DNA from: Oscillospiraceae bacterium
GTDB taxonomy: Bacteria > Bacillota > Clostridia > Oscillospirales > Acutalibacteraceae
NCBI GenBank assembly: GCA_902786285.1
Contig: CADABX010000022.1
Coordinates: 1 to 42,234 of the forward strand
Direction: 5' to 3'
Length of the DNA stretch: 42,234 bases
Of this stretch, positions 7,292-15,493 are shown one piece after another (position 1 is the first letter of the stretch; every line of letters begins with the position of its first letter). A program made the position numbers and the translations under genes. Under the pieces are notes generated by a model. The model had not been told where the DNA came from. It saw only the letters and a program-made list of their open reading frames with translations, and made no database searches.

Positions 7292-9772
7292 TTACCGCTT
7301 AAAGATTGCCAGAATGCTGTGGAAGAACTTGATCAGCCAGCCGAACAGACCGGTATGTACCTGTCCGCAATATTTGCAGGCGTTCGGGTTCGGCTGCGGG
7401 TTGGACGGCTGCGACGGCGTCACGTCTTTGATGTGTGTACCGCAGCGGGTGCAGTTGCCGTTGCTGTCGGCGTTCGCGTGGCCGAGCGCGGCGATGGTGC
7501 TGCCCTTCGTGATTGTCTGCTTGCAAGTCGTGCAGTACTGGTCGCCGGTATAGCCTGCCGCGGTGCAGCTCGCTTCCGCCTTGTTGACCGTGGTCAGCGT
7601 GTGGGCTTTCTTTGCAATCGCCGTACCCTTGGTGATCGTCTGCTTGCACACGCTGCAGACCTGATCGCCGGTGTAGCCTTCCGCAGTGCAGGTGGCGGCT
7701 TTGGCGTTCTGTGTGGTGGTCTTGTGCGCGGCAAGCGGCTGCTCGGCGTGACCGCTGATGTACTTCTTGCAGTCGTTGCAATAGACGCCTGCGGTGTAGC
7801 CCTTCACGGTGCAGGTGGAGGCGGTGGCGGCGGTGTTCGTTGTGTTCACATGGTTCGATGCATTCACAGCGATCGTTTCTGTCTTTGTTGCGTTGCAAAC
7901 CGTACAGGTATAGGTTTTCACACCTGTTGCGACGCAGGTTGCCGCTTTGGTTATAGAGCCGGCGTTCCAGGTATGGTTCGCCTTTTCAACATGGCTGCTG
8001 TCCCGCGAACACACACGCTGATGCTGGGTATCATTCAGTTTTGTCCAGGCGCCGTAGCTGTGGCCAAGTTTGGCAATGGCCTCGGTGTAGCTTGCGCCAC
8101 AGGAGCAGGTGAAAGTTTTTGTGCCGGTTGCAGTGCAGGTAGCCGCACTTGTTACAACACCTTTCCAACTATGCGTATGATCGCCAATTGTAAACGTGAC
8201 CGAATTGCTCGGTGTGCTGTACCAATGGTATTTGGTGTTTACAGCTGTAAGATAAGCGGTATATTTGCCCTTCGGCAACCGAACACTGCATGTCGTGTCT
8301 GTCAGGTCAAGGACATGCTTATATTCTGTCCCGTTTTCGCCAAGCTCCGAGCCCTGCCAAATACGAAGATTGTATATTCTCTGATCATATTTCGCGCTTT
8401 TCACCGGAGATGCGGTCCATTTGAACACAGTGTCCGTGAGCGTACTACCCAAAGAACTGATGCTCAGCTTCGACGCATCCGGCGCATCGGGTTTGGCATA
8501 ATCTGTTTTCTTGACAACTGAAAAACCCTGTGCTGCAGTTCCAGTTCCAACCGTTCCGTTATCATCCCACAGATACACATTGGTGCCGGGTTCGGGTGAA
8601 GCGCCTTTTAGCGACATCAATTTGTTGCCGGAAGAGGAAACAAGACAGTAAACGCCGTTCTTTTTCGTAACAACCCAGTGTTGGCACGCACCGTCATAAT
8701 CCTTCTGGCAAACGATATTATCGCCGTTACTTGTACCGTCATTTTCTGCAGTAAGCAGTGTGCCATTATAAGCATTATACACCAGATAACTGCCGTCGTT
8801 GTTTCGCATAAAATGCCATATCAAACGAGGGTCGTTTGCTTCGTTGCTTGACGCCTGAACATTATTGTCATAGTTACCTATGATCCTGCTCGTGCTGGTA
8901 TTGACGATCTCCGCGAAGAAATCCTCACCAAGATTGACTGCCTGCGGATTAACGACAAACTTGCAGCTGGTTGAGGAATCCAACCCGACCTCCTGAAGAA
9001 TAATCGTATATCCGCCATCTTCGGGTGGGCTATAAGTATATGAAGTTGCTTTGCCGACATTCTTCGAAAGAACCTGGTGTGCATCTATCCACTCTCCGCT
9101 CCGCCGTTCTCCGGCTTTCCATATAACAACATTATAAGACGTTGCGCCTGTACAAGCATCCCATGTAATTTTTACTTTGGAACCGAAGGGATAAAGGGTC
9201 TCGTCTGTTCTAACATCTGATGACGTTGGTGTGATGGAAGGATAATTCGGTCTTAAATAAAGACGATAAGATCCAACAGAACTAACCTTTCTTTCACCAT
9301 TACAGCACCCCGGAGAAGAACCGTTATTTCCTCCTGCACAGTATGGAACACCATTCTCTACTTTGGTTATAATTTCAACATGACTCCAAGTAAAGAAAAC
9401 CAAATCGCCAGCTTTGGGCGAAGTAACTTCCACAGCGCCTCTTGCTCTCATTTTGCTTTCAAAATCAGCAACTGTTCCCCCGTGTGCAACGATGGAATCA
9501 TCTCCTCCTGCGTTTTCTATGCAGTCTGCAACATATTCATCGCACCATGCACCATAATCAACACCACTGTAACCAAAATCAGTGCATGTTCTTCCTTTTT
9601 GTGACTTCGCAATCATAGCAACGTCATATGCCATGTCGCCTGTCAAAGTATACTTACTCTTATCAAAGCTGTCTTTTCTGCAACAAGTTGCATTTGCCTC
9701 CATCACCGGCACCACCGCGACCAGCATCAGCAGGCAAAGCACCATGCTCAGTATTCGTTTTGTTTGTTTCAT
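7292..9772 (-). CDS. Secreted CHAP/NlpC-type hydrolase with lectin-like and Cys-repeat modules (copy 1)
   Basis: 826 residues. A signal peptide (KQTKR, hydrophobic core, ANA cleavage near residue 28) precedes a cysteine-peptidase domain of CHAP/NlpC type with Cys77 (GAWCDEYVADC), His131 (WSHVEII) and Asn149/150, suggesting a peptidoglycan amidase or endopeptidase. Then follow a fibronectin-like stretch (about 180-280), a ricin-like trefoil region starting LGEDFFAEI (about 285-420), another beta domain (about 430-530), six CxxC or CxC Cys-repeat units of pattern ATC..G...YTC..C...., a Pro/Asn-rich linker, and a C-terminal tail with CKYCG, H and the hydrophobic helix GWLIKFFHSILAIFKR. The gene starts with AAAGGAGG 7 bases before the ATG. 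The 5' two-thirds is visibly more AT-rich than the 3' third. It is divergent from a small XRE gene. The enzyme target and the role of the tail are inferred. Confidence 0.8.
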   Translation of the reverse strand: MKQTKRILSMVLCLLMLVAVVPVMEANATCCRKDSFDKSKYTLTGDMAYDVAMIAKSQKGRTCTDFGYSGVDYGAWCDEYVADCIENAGGDDSIVAHGGTVADFESKMRARGAVEVTSPKAGDLVFFTWSHVEIITKVENGVPYCAGGNNGSSPGCCNGERKVSSVGSYRLYLRPNYPSITPTSSDVRTDETLYPFGSKVKITWDACTGATSYNVVIWKAGERRSGEWIDAHQVLSKNVGKATSYTYSPPEDGGYTIILQEVGLDSSTSCKFVVNPQAVNLGEDFFAEIVNTSTSRIIGNYDNNVQASSNEANDPRLIWHFMRNNDGSYLVYNAYNGTLLTAENDGTSNGDNIVCQKDYDGACQHWVVTKKNGVYCLVSSSGNKLMSLKGASPEPGTNVYLWDDNGTVGTGTAAQGFSVVKKTDYAKPDAPDASKLSISSLGSTLTDTVFKWTASPVKSAKYDQRIYNLRIWQGSELGENGTEYKHVLDLTDTTCSVRLPKGKYTAYLTAVNTKYHWYSTPSNSVTFTIGDHTHSWKGVVTSAATCTATGTKTFTCSCGASYTEAIAKLGHSYGAWTKLNDTQHQRVCSRDSSHVEKANHTWNAGSITKAATCVATGVKTYTCTVCNATKTETIAVNASNHVNTTNTAATASTCTVKGYTAGVYCNDCKKYISGHAEQPLAAHKTTTQNAKAATCTAEGYTGDQVCSVCKQTITKGTAIAKKAHTLTTVNKAEASCTAAGYTGDQYCTTCKQTITKGSTIAALGHANADSNGNCTRCGTHIKDVTPSQPSNPQPNPNACKYCGQVHTGLFGWLIKFFHSILAIFKR

Positions 9773-9796
9773 AAAACATCCTCCTTTGATTATATG

Positions 9797-9863
9797 TTCA
9801 ATTTTTTGAGCATAATCGTATTATACTCAATTTTTTGAACATAATCAATAGTTTAAATATGAT
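9797..9863. promoter_or_regulatory. Divergent promoters and direct-repeat operator of the CHAP-1/XRE pair
   Basis: Minus-strand promoter for the CHAP gene: -35 TTGATT (9843-9848), 17 bp, -10 TATAAT (9820-9825). Plus-strand promoter for the XRE gene: TTGAAC (9835-9840), 17 bp, TATGAT (9858-9863). A 20-bp repeat, TCAATTTTTTGARCATAATC, occurs at 9798-9817 and 9827-9846. The second copy covers both -35 elements, so one repressor could shut both genes. Each copy is itself a near-palindrome around TCAATTTTTTGA. Confidence 0.7.
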
Positions 9864-9885
9864 AATCTATTAAAGGTGATAGAAA

Positions 9886-10086
9886 ATGATTAGCTATCGG
9901 CCTTTCTATGAAACCTTGTTTAAGAAGAACGTGACAGTCTACCACCTGATTTATCATGAAGGCTTTTCCGCAAACACGTTTTACCGGATGAAGCAGGGAA
10001 AGGACATCAGCACAAAAACATTGGACGCACTATGTTTTGTGTTGGATTGTGAAGTGGAAGATATCATCAAGCATGTCAAAGAATAA
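9886..10086 (+). CDS. Small XRE-family (Cro/C1-type) transcriptional regulator
   Basis: A 66-residue protein that is essentially a single helix-turn-helix domain (YRPFYETLFKKNVTVYHLIYHEGFSANTF recognition region, then KTLDALCFVLDCEVEDII). This is the compact Cro/C1 class with no effector domain. A ribosome site AAAGGTGA precedes the ATG. It is transcribed divergently from the secreted CHAP gene across a 113-base gap holding a duplicated operator-like sequence, so autoregulation plus repression of the CHAP gene is the simplest reading. A terminator follows directly. Confidence 0.85.
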   Translation: MISYRPFYETLFKKNVTVYHLIYHEGFSANTFYRMKQGKDISTKTLDALCFVLDCEVEDIIKHVKE

Positions 10087-10120
10087 ACCGCTCTCTCCTC
10101 TCGGAAGAAAGCGGTTTTTT
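10087..10120 (+). terminator. Terminator of the small XRE gene
   Basis: ACCGCT pairs with AGCGGT around an inner TCTCC/GGAAGA helix, followed by TTTTTT. Confidence 0.8.
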
Positions 10121-10161
10121 ATTACATTCTCTTGGAGCCGATCAGAGATCGGCGCTACAAT

Positions 10162-10196
10162 GCTGGCTGCTGATTGCTAACTGCTGACTGCTGACC
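10162..10196. repeat. Heptamer tandem array (five units)
   Basis: Five in-register 7-mers: GCTGGCT, GCTGATT, GCTAACT, GCTGACT, GCTGACC. The array overlaps the 3' end of the MFS gene, whose last codons and TAG stop are read from it on the minus strand. Related arrays lie at 13857, 15886, 17345 and 28753. Confidence 0.8.
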
Positions 10197-11361
10197 GCTT
10201 TCGCTGAACAAGCATCGCCAAAACCAGCACCAGCGGGAACAGCGTGCCGACGAGCAGCCCTTTTTGCAGACTGTCGCCAAAAAGGCTCGTCACCTGCCCC
10301 ACGACGAACGGCCCGGCCGCGCAGCCGAAATCGCCGAACAGAGCAAGCAGCGCAAACAGCCGGGTGCCGCCGGTCGGGATCTCCTTTGCCGCCAGCGAAA
10401 ACGTCCCGGGCCAGAGGATGCCCACCGAAAAGCCGCACACCGCGCACGCAAGCAGCGACACCAGCGGCCACGGCGACAGCGACGACACCACATAGCACAC
10501 CGCGCAAAGCGCGGCCGACGCGCCGAGCGCCACCGGCAGCGGCAACTTTTTGCTGATGGCGGCATAAAATACCCTTGCCGTCCCCATCAGCACCGCGAAG
10601 GCGCACGGGCCGAGCAGGTCGCCGGTCGTTTTGGACACGCCGAGCCCCGATTCCGCAAACGCGGACGCCCACTGGCTCATGGCAAGCTCGCTGGCCCCGG
10701 CGCACAGCATGACGAGGGCGCACAGCAAAAACGTCGGTTTGCGAAAGAGCACACGCACCGGGTCGCCCGGCGCTTCATCGAGCACCGGCGGGATCGGCAC
10801 CAGACACGCATAGACGGCGTTGCAGACCGGGATCACTGCCCAAAGATTGGACAGCAGCCGCCAGTGCGCGATGCCGACCGTGGAGAAAAAGACCGTGGAG
10901 AGCAAGACCACGCTCACCTGTCCCCAGCAGTAAAACGAGTGCAAAAGGCTCATGGACGCGGCTTTGTTTTTGGTGGGACACGCCTCAACGAGCGGGCTGA
11001 CGATCACTTCAATCAGGCCGCTGCCCACAGCATACAGAAGGATCGACACGATCACGCCGGCGAACGCGTTTGACAGCAGGAACGGCAGATGGCCGAGACT
11101 GACAAGCCCGACCGCGGCCAGCACATGGGCTGCAACGAGACAGCGGCGGTAGCCCAGTTTATGGATCACGAACGCGCTCAGCGCGTCCACACAAAGCTGA
11201 AACAGGAAGTTGAACAAAATCAGTACGCTGAGCTGCCGGTAGGAAAAGCCGAATGTCTGCCGGAAGGTGAGAAACAAAAGCGGCGCGAAATTGTTGATGA
11301 TCGCCTGCACGAAGTAGCCGGTGTAGCTGCAAAAAACGGTGTGGCGATAGCGGCCGAGCAT
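10177..11361 (-). CDS. Major facilitator superfamily transporter
   Basis: 394 residues with about twelve hydrophobic segments in two halves separated by a polar loop (VLDEAPGDPVRVLFRKPT, about residue 195), the standard MFS layout. The substrate cannot be assigned; the general pattern (N-terminal YFVQAIINNFAPLLFLTF, KNKAASMSLLHSFYCWG) resembles the sugar/fucose-permease-like branch. The start follows AAAGGAG 10 bases upstream. The last residues, SAVSS, and the stop codon come from a heptamer repeat array, so the C-terminus has probably been altered or extended by that repeat. Confidence 0.85.
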   Translation of the reverse strand: MLGRYRHTVFCSYTGYFVQAIINNFAPLLFLTFRQTFGFSYRQLSVLILFNFLFQLCVDALSAFVIHKLGYRRCLVAAHVLAAVGLVSLGHLPFLLSNAFAGVIVSILLYAVGSGLIEVIVSPLVEACPTKNKAASMSLLHSFYCWGQVSVVLLSTVFFSTVGIAHWRLLSNLWAVIPVCNAVYACLVPIPPVLDEAPGDPVRVLFRKPTFLLCALVMLCAGASELAMSQWASAFAESGLGVSKTTGDLLGPCAFAVLMGTARVFYAAISKKLPLPVALGASAALCAVCYVVSSLSPWPLVSLLACAVCGFSVGILWPGTFSLAAKEIPTGGTRLFALLALFGDFGCAAGPFVVGQVTSLFGDSLQKGLLVGTLFPLVLVLAMLVQRKRSAVSS

Positions 11362-11425
11362 GGGCGTAGCTCCTTTCTATATTTCCAAAATCGAACGAAT
11401 AGATGCGTATAAACAACTGTTTCAA

Positions 11426-11454
11426 ATAATAGCATAAAATTTCCCGGATTTCAA
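11426..11454 (-). promoter_or_regulatory. MFS gene promoter
   Basis: On the minus strand, TTGAAA (11449-11454), 17 bp, TATTAT (11426-11431). The start codon lies 65 bases downstream. Confidence 0.8.
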
Positions 11455-11479
11455 TTGTTGAATTCGTCAAAAAGACAGA

Positions 11480-11508
11480 TTGACTTTTGCGCTTTGGCGT
11501 AGTAAAAT
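11480..11508 (+). promoter_or_regulatory. serC-serA promoter
   Basis: TTGACT (11480-11485), 17 bp, TAAAAT (11503-11508). The roughly 65-base leader contains a hairpin TTTCGACT/AGTCGAAA (11536-11543/11551-11558) shortly before the GGAGG ribosome site (11568-11572). No T-box or other known riboswitch fits in this leader. Confidence 0.8.
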
Positions 11509-11580
11509 TATCAAAATGCATAAAAATTCAATCTTTTTCGACTCCAACACAGTCGAAACCGCGTATCGGAGGTTTTTTCA

Positions 11581-12672
11581 ATGGCAAGAGTTTACAATTT
11601 TTCCGCAGGCCCGTCCATGCTGCCCGAAAAGGTGCTGCAAACCGCGGCTGACGAGATGCTCGATTACAAGGGCAGCGGCCAATCCGTGATGGAAATGAGC
11701 CACCGCTCCAAGACCTATGACGCCATCATCAAGGAAGCGGAGGCGCTGCTGCGCGAAGTGATGAACATCCCCGACAACTACAAGGTCCTGTTTTTGCAGG
11801 GCGGCGCGTCGTCGCAGTTTGCCGCGATCCCGCTCAACCTGATGACGGGAAGCGGCAAGGCGGACTATGTCATCACCGGTCAGTGGGCCAACAAGGCGTT
11901 TAAGGAAGCCGCGCGCTACGGCGACGCCAAAGCGATTGCCTCCTCCGCCGACAAGACCTTCTCCTACATCCCGAAGCTCGACCCGGCGACCTTTACCAAA
12001 GACGCGGACTATTTCTATATCTGCATGAACAACACGATCTACGGCACGAAGTACCACACCCTGCCCGAAACCGGCAACGTGCCGTTGGTGGCGGACATCT
12101 CTTCGTGCATCCTCTCCGAGCCGATCGACGTGAGCCGGTTCGGCATTCTCTATGCCGGCGCGCAAAAGAATATGGCGCCCGCAGGTCTCACCGTCGTCAT
12201 CGTGCGCGACGATCTGATCGGCCACGCGTCCGACATTTGCCCGACCATGTTCAACTATCAGATCCACGCCGACAACGGCTCCATGTTCAACACGCCGCCG
12301 TGCTATACTATCTATATTGCGAAGCTTGTGCTCGAATGGATCAAGAACGACATCGGCGGTCTTGAGAATATGAAAAAGATCAACGAGAAAAAGGCCGGTA
12401 TGCTCTATGACTTCCTCGACAACTCCAGGCTGTTCCGCGGCACCGTGGTCAAGGAAGACCGTTCGCTGATGAACGTGCCGTTCGTGACGGACGACGACGA
12501 ACTCAACGCGCTGTTTGTCAAAGAAGCCGAACAGGCAGGTTTTGTCAACCTCAAGGGCCACCGCTCCGTCGGCGGCATGCGCGCATCGATCTACAACGCG
12601 ATGCCTGTGGAAGGTGTGGAAAAGCTCGTTGCGTTTATGAAAGACTTTGAAGAAAAACACAAGAAGGACTGA
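11581..12672 (+). CDS. serC: Phosphoserine aminotransferase
   Basis: SerC converts 3-phosphohydroxypyruvate plus glutamate to phosphoserine, the second step of serine biosynthesis, using pyridoxal phosphate. The 363-residue class-V aminotransferase begins VYNFSAGPSMLPEKVLQ, has the phosphate-binding LFLQGGASSQF and the PLP lysine K196 in YAGAQKNMAPAG, and ends with the conserved GHRSVGGMRASIYNAMP substrate-binding segment. It is followed 5 bases later by serA, giving a two-gene serine operon with its own promoter. Confidence 0.97.
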   Translation: MARVYNFSAGPSMLPEKVLQTAADEMLDYKGSGQSVMEMSHRSKTYDAIIKEAEALLREVMNIPDNYKVLFLQGGASSQFAAIPLNLMTGSGKADYVITGQWANKAFKEAARYGDAKAIASSADKTFSYIPKLDPATFTKDADYFYICMNNTIYGTKYHTLPETGNVPLVADISSCILSEPIDVSRFGILYAGAQKNMAPAGLTVVIVRDDLIGHASDICPTMFNYQIHADNGSMFNTPPCYTIYIAKLVLEWIKNDIGGLENMKKINEKKAGMLYDFLDNSRLFRGTVVKEDRSLMNVPFVTDDDELNALFVKEAEQAGFVNLKGHRSVGGMRASIYNAMPVEGVEKLVAFMKDFEEKHKKD

Positions 12673-12677
12673 TCACC

Positions 12678-13835
12678 ATGCAAAAAGTATTAACGCTCAA
12701 CAAGATTTCTCCCCTCGGTCTGGAACGGCTCGAGCCCGAAAACTTCACCGTCGGCGCAGAGATTGACAATCCGGACGGCATCATCGTCCGTTCCGCCTCC
12801 ATGCATGAGATGGAGCTGCCGCAAAGCCTGCTCGCCATCGCCCGTGCCGGCGCCGGCGTCAACAATATTCCGCTTGACAAATGCAGCGAACAGGGCATCG
12901 TTGTGTTCAACACACCCGGCGCAAACGCCAACGCTGTCAAGGAGCTTGTCATCGCGGGTCTGCTGATCTCCTCGCGGAAAGTCATCCCAGCCATCGAATG
13001 GGCCAAAACGCTCAAGGGCGAAGGCGACAAGGTCGGCAAGCTTGTGGAAAAAGGCAAAAGCTCGTTTGCCGGCGGTGAGATCAAAGGCAAAAAGCTCGGC
13101 GTGGTCGGTCTCGGCGCCATCGGCGCACTGGTGGCCAACGCCGCCGAAGCGCTCGGCATGGACGTTTACGGCTACGACCCGTATCTGTCGGTCGACGGCG
13201 CGCTGAAGCTGTCGCCCACAATCCACTATGTGCCGAAGATCAATCAGATCTTTGAAAAATGCGACTATATCACGCTGCATCTGCCGCTGCTGCCGAGCAC
13301 CAAGGATATGATCAACGCCGAAACGCTTTCCACGATGAAGGACGGCGTGCGCATCATGAACTTTGCCCGCGGCGGGCTGGTCAATAACGTCGACATGAAG
13401 GCCGCGCTGGCCGACGGCAAGGTCGCCGCCTATGTGGTCGACTTCCCGGACGATGAGATGCTCGACGTGGAAAACGTCATCGCCATCCCGCACCTCGGCG
13501 CCTCCACCCCGGAGAGCGAAGAAAACTGCGCGGTTATGGCCGCCAAGGAGCTGCGCGACTATCTGCGCAACGGCAACATCAAGCATTCCGTCAACTTCCC
13601 CGACGTGTCCATGCCGAAGTCCGGCGCCGCCCGCGTGTGCGTTTTGCACCGCAACATCCCCGGCATTTTGTCGCTGATCTCCGGCGCGTTCCTCGGCAAC
13701 AACATTGAAAGCCAGACAAACCGCTCCAAGGGCGACTACGCCTATACCCTGCTCGACCTCGCCAATGTGCCGTCGGAAGAGACGCTGAACAAAGTCAAAG
13801 CCGTCGGCGGCGTGATTCGCGTGCGGTTGGTTTAA
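12678..13835 (+). CDS. serA: D-3-phosphoglycerate dehydrogenase with C-terminal ACT domain
   Basis: SerA oxidises 3-phosphoglycerate to 3-phosphohydroxypyruvate with NAD, the committed step of serine synthesis. The 385-residue protein has the split substrate domain, the NAD-binding GLGAIG at 144-149, the catalytic-arginine segment NFARGGLVNN and a histidine in IPHLGASTPESEENC. A compact ACT domain (about 317-385, RVCVLHRNIPGILSLISGAFLGNNI) probably binds serine for feedback control. It is shorter than the classic 520-residue SerA because the intervening domain is absent, as in many Clostridia and Bacteroidetes. It lies directly behind serC. Confidence 0.95.
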   Translation: MQKVLTLNKISPLGLERLEPENFTVGAEIDNPDGIIVRSASMHEMELPQSLLAIARAGAGVNNIPLDKCSEQGIVVFNTPGANANAVKELVIAGLLISSRKVIPAIEWAKTLKGEGDKVGKLVEKGKSSFAGGEIKGKKLGVVGLGAIGALVANAAEALGMDVYGYDPYLSVDGALKLSPTIHYVPKINQIFEKCDYITLHLPLLPSTKDMINAETLSTMKDGVRIMNFARGGLVNNVDMKAALADGKVAAYVVDFPDDEMLDVENVIAIPHLGASTPESEENCAVMAAKELRDYLRNGNIKHSVNFPDVSMPKSGAARVCVLHRNIPGILSLISGAFLGNNIESQTNRSKGDYAYTLLDLANVPSEETLNKVKAVGGVIRVRLV

Positions 13836-13856
13836 GTTTCCGTCTGAAGCTTAAAC

Positions 13857-13884
13857 AGTCGTCAGTCGACAGTCAACAGTAAAA
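13857..13884. repeat. Heptamer array fused to the serA terminator
   Basis: Four 7-mers (AGTCGTC, AGTCGAC, AGTCAAC, AGTAAAA). The last one merges into the A-tract of the following GCCGCC hairpin. Confidence 0.75.
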
Positions 13885-13906
13885 GCCGCCTGCGGGCGGC
13901 TTTGTT
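13882..13906. terminator. Terminator between serA and the convergent hemolysin III gene
   Basis: AAAGCCGCC, TGCG, GGCGGCTTT, with T-rich sequence on the serA side. It lies between converging genes and could act in both directions. Confidence 0.85.
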
Positions 13907-13912
13907 TCTTTT

Positions 13913-14593
13913 TCAGAACAATAATATGCAATATTTGAAGATCCCTACAAACTGCAGCAGGCTGCCCGCCACGATGAAGATGTGGAAGATGCTGTGGAAC
14001 CAGGGCCTTTTGATGCCGAGGGCAAAGAAGATCATCCCCAGCGTATAGACTGCGCCGCCGGCAATCAGCCAGATTGCAAGTCCCCAGCCGAACGCGTCGA
14101 TCATCGGGCGGATCGCGAGCAGCGCGCTCCAGCCGATCAAAAAATAGCCGCCGGTGGCAAGGATGGCATAGCGGTGAAAGTCGATCGCCGTGAAGGTCAC
14201 GCCCACCGCTGTGGCGGCGATCAGCAGCACGGTCAGAATCAGCGTCAGCACCGGACGCTCGCGCCGCAGCCCGGTCAAAAGGATCGGCGCATAGGTGCCG
14301 AGAATCAGCGCATAGATCGTGCAGTGGTCGAGCACCTGCAACACCTTTTTGGCGCGTTCATGCCGCAAGCCGTGGTAGACGCTCGACATCGTATAAAGAA
14401 AGATCATCATCAGCGTATAGATCACACCGCCGAGCAGTCCCCAGTAGTTGTGCTTGACGACAGAGAACACTGTGCACAGCACCAGCGCCACCACGCCGAA
14501 GCCGCCGCCCACGATGTGGGTAACCATGTTGAAGATCTCCTCGCCGCGGGAATAGCCGGGCAGTGTGCGATCATCGAGTTTGGTTCTGGGCAT
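13913..14593 (-). CDS. Hemolysin III family (PAQR/YqfA-like) membrane protein
   Basis: 226 residues with seven hydrophobic segments. The family's metal-binding motifs are present: SSVYHGL after the second helix, LDHCTIYALILGTYAP and a distal H-S-I-F-H in the last part. Hemolysin III/PAQR proteins are integral membrane proteins of poorly defined role, proposed to be zinc-dependent amide hydrolases. Hemolysis is not established for most members. The ATG at 14593 was preferred over an upstream TTG at 14611 because AAAGGA lies 6-11 bases before it. Its first 23 bases overlap the end of the PHP gene, indicating co-transcription. Confidence 0.88.
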   Translation of the reverse strand: MPRTKLDDRTLPGYSRGEEIFNMVTHIVGGGFGVVALVLCTVFSVVKHNYWGLLGGVIYTLMMIFLYTMSSVYHGLRHERAKKVLQVLDHCTIYALILGTYAPILLTGLRRERPVLTLILTVLLIAATAVGVTFTAIDFHRYAILATGGYFLIGWSALLAIRPMIDAFGWGLAIWLIAGGAVYTLGMIFFALGIKRPWFHSIFHIFIVAGSLLQFVGIFKYCILLF

Positions 14594-15299
14594 GGGTACC
14601 AATCCTTTCAAGGGTCAATGCGTGGGTTGCCGGACGGTCGCCGTCGGTGATCAGCGTGTAGCTTTGCGTGCGCAAAACGTCGAGCAGCTCCTCGTTTGTT
14701 CCGATGGGCGTTTCGGTCCGGATGCCGCCGCAGATGCGGTCGGTCTCGTGGTGGGTGTCGCTGCCGCTGATCATCGGCTTGCCGTGCTTCTGCGCCCAAA
14801 GCAGCGCGTCGTAATTGGCACGTTCGTCCGTGTGGCCGTTGAACACCTCGATCCCGTCCAGCAGCGTCGGGTCGCAGCGGGTGATAAATGGGCGGTACGG
14901 GTGTGCCTGATACACCAGGCAGCCGGCGTCGTGCAAGTTGCGGCTCATGGTGCGCTCATCCCACAGCAGCAGATTGCCCTGCCGGCGCAGCCAGCGTTCG
15001 TCCACGCCATAGACAAGATAGTCGTTGACCGTGGCGTAATGCCGCAGCTCCAGCCCGAGCAGCACCGGAAACGCGCTGCCGCAATAGGCTTTGAGGGTAT
15101 GATAGGACGAAAGGTAAAAATCCAGATCCTTTTGCGGCGCAAAGAAATGGCCGCCCAGAAAGGTCATGGGGCTGAAGTGATCGGTGAGCACAATGCCGTC
15201 ATAGCCGGCGTCGGCATAGCGCCGGACGAGTGCTTTCGGATCGATCGAGGCGCACCGCGATACGGTGCCCGTGTGGCAGTGAAGTTCATATTTGTACAT
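14571..15299 (-). CDS. PHP-domain metal-dependent phosphoesterase
   Basis: 242 residues with the PHP metal-binding motifs in order: ELHCHTG (HxH) at residues 4-10, VLTDHFSP, LGLELRH, YQAHPYRPF and the C-terminal GSDTHH. PHP proteins of this stand-alone type hydrolyse small phosphorylated metabolites or nucleotides; the substrate is unknown. The ATG at 15299 follows GAAAGGAAG; longer in-frame extensions read into the promoter region. A possible minus-strand -10 TATACT lies at 15358-15363. It overlaps the hemolysin III gene by 23 bp. Confidence 0.85.
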   Translation of the reverse strand: MYKYELHCHTGTVSRCASIDPKALVRRYADAGYDGIVLTDHFSPMTFLGGHFFAPQKDLDFYLSSYHTLKAYCGSAFPVLLGLELRHYATVNDYLVYGVDERWLRRQGNLLLWDERTMSRNLHDAGCLVYQAHPYRPFITRCDPTLLDGIEVFNGHTDERANYDALLWAQKHGKPMISGSDTHHETDRICGGIRTETPIGTNEELLDVLRTQSYTLITDGDRPATHALTLERIGTHAQNQTR

Positions 15300-15413
15300 C
15301 TTTTCGCTTCCTTTCATAGGTTTTGACGGATTCGGCCGATCCCGTTTGTTGGGTGACAGTATAACGGTTTTTCCGGCGTTGAAAACCCCCTGACAAGAGA
15401 ACTGACTCTCCGA

Positions 15414-15457
15414 TTTGTAGAATTCCACTTGACAACTTCCTCTACAAATAGTAGAAT
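15414..15457 (+). promoter_or_regulatory. Promoter and inverted-repeat operator of the 110-residue XRE gene
   Basis: TTGACA (15429-15434), 17 bp, TAGAAT (15452-15457). TTTGTAGA (15414-15421) and TCTACAAA (15441-15448) form an inverted repeat bracketing the -35. A second palindrome, TCTAC-AAATA-GTAGA (15441-15455), covers the -10. Autorepression is the likely meaning. Confidence 0.7.
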
Positions 15458-15493
15458 AGAGAAAACTGTCGGTCAAAGGGAGGCGCAAAAGAA

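Noticed and set aside
7205-8521. 438-residue plus-strand frame opposite the CHAP-1 gene
   Set aside because: It mirrors the Cys-repeat coding sequence, and the same shadow appears opposite the CHAP-2 gene (31220-31705). No signals support it.
11509-11580. T-box or serine riboswitch before serC
   Set aside because: The leader is too short; only one 8-bp hairpin is present and no antiterminator or T-box core.
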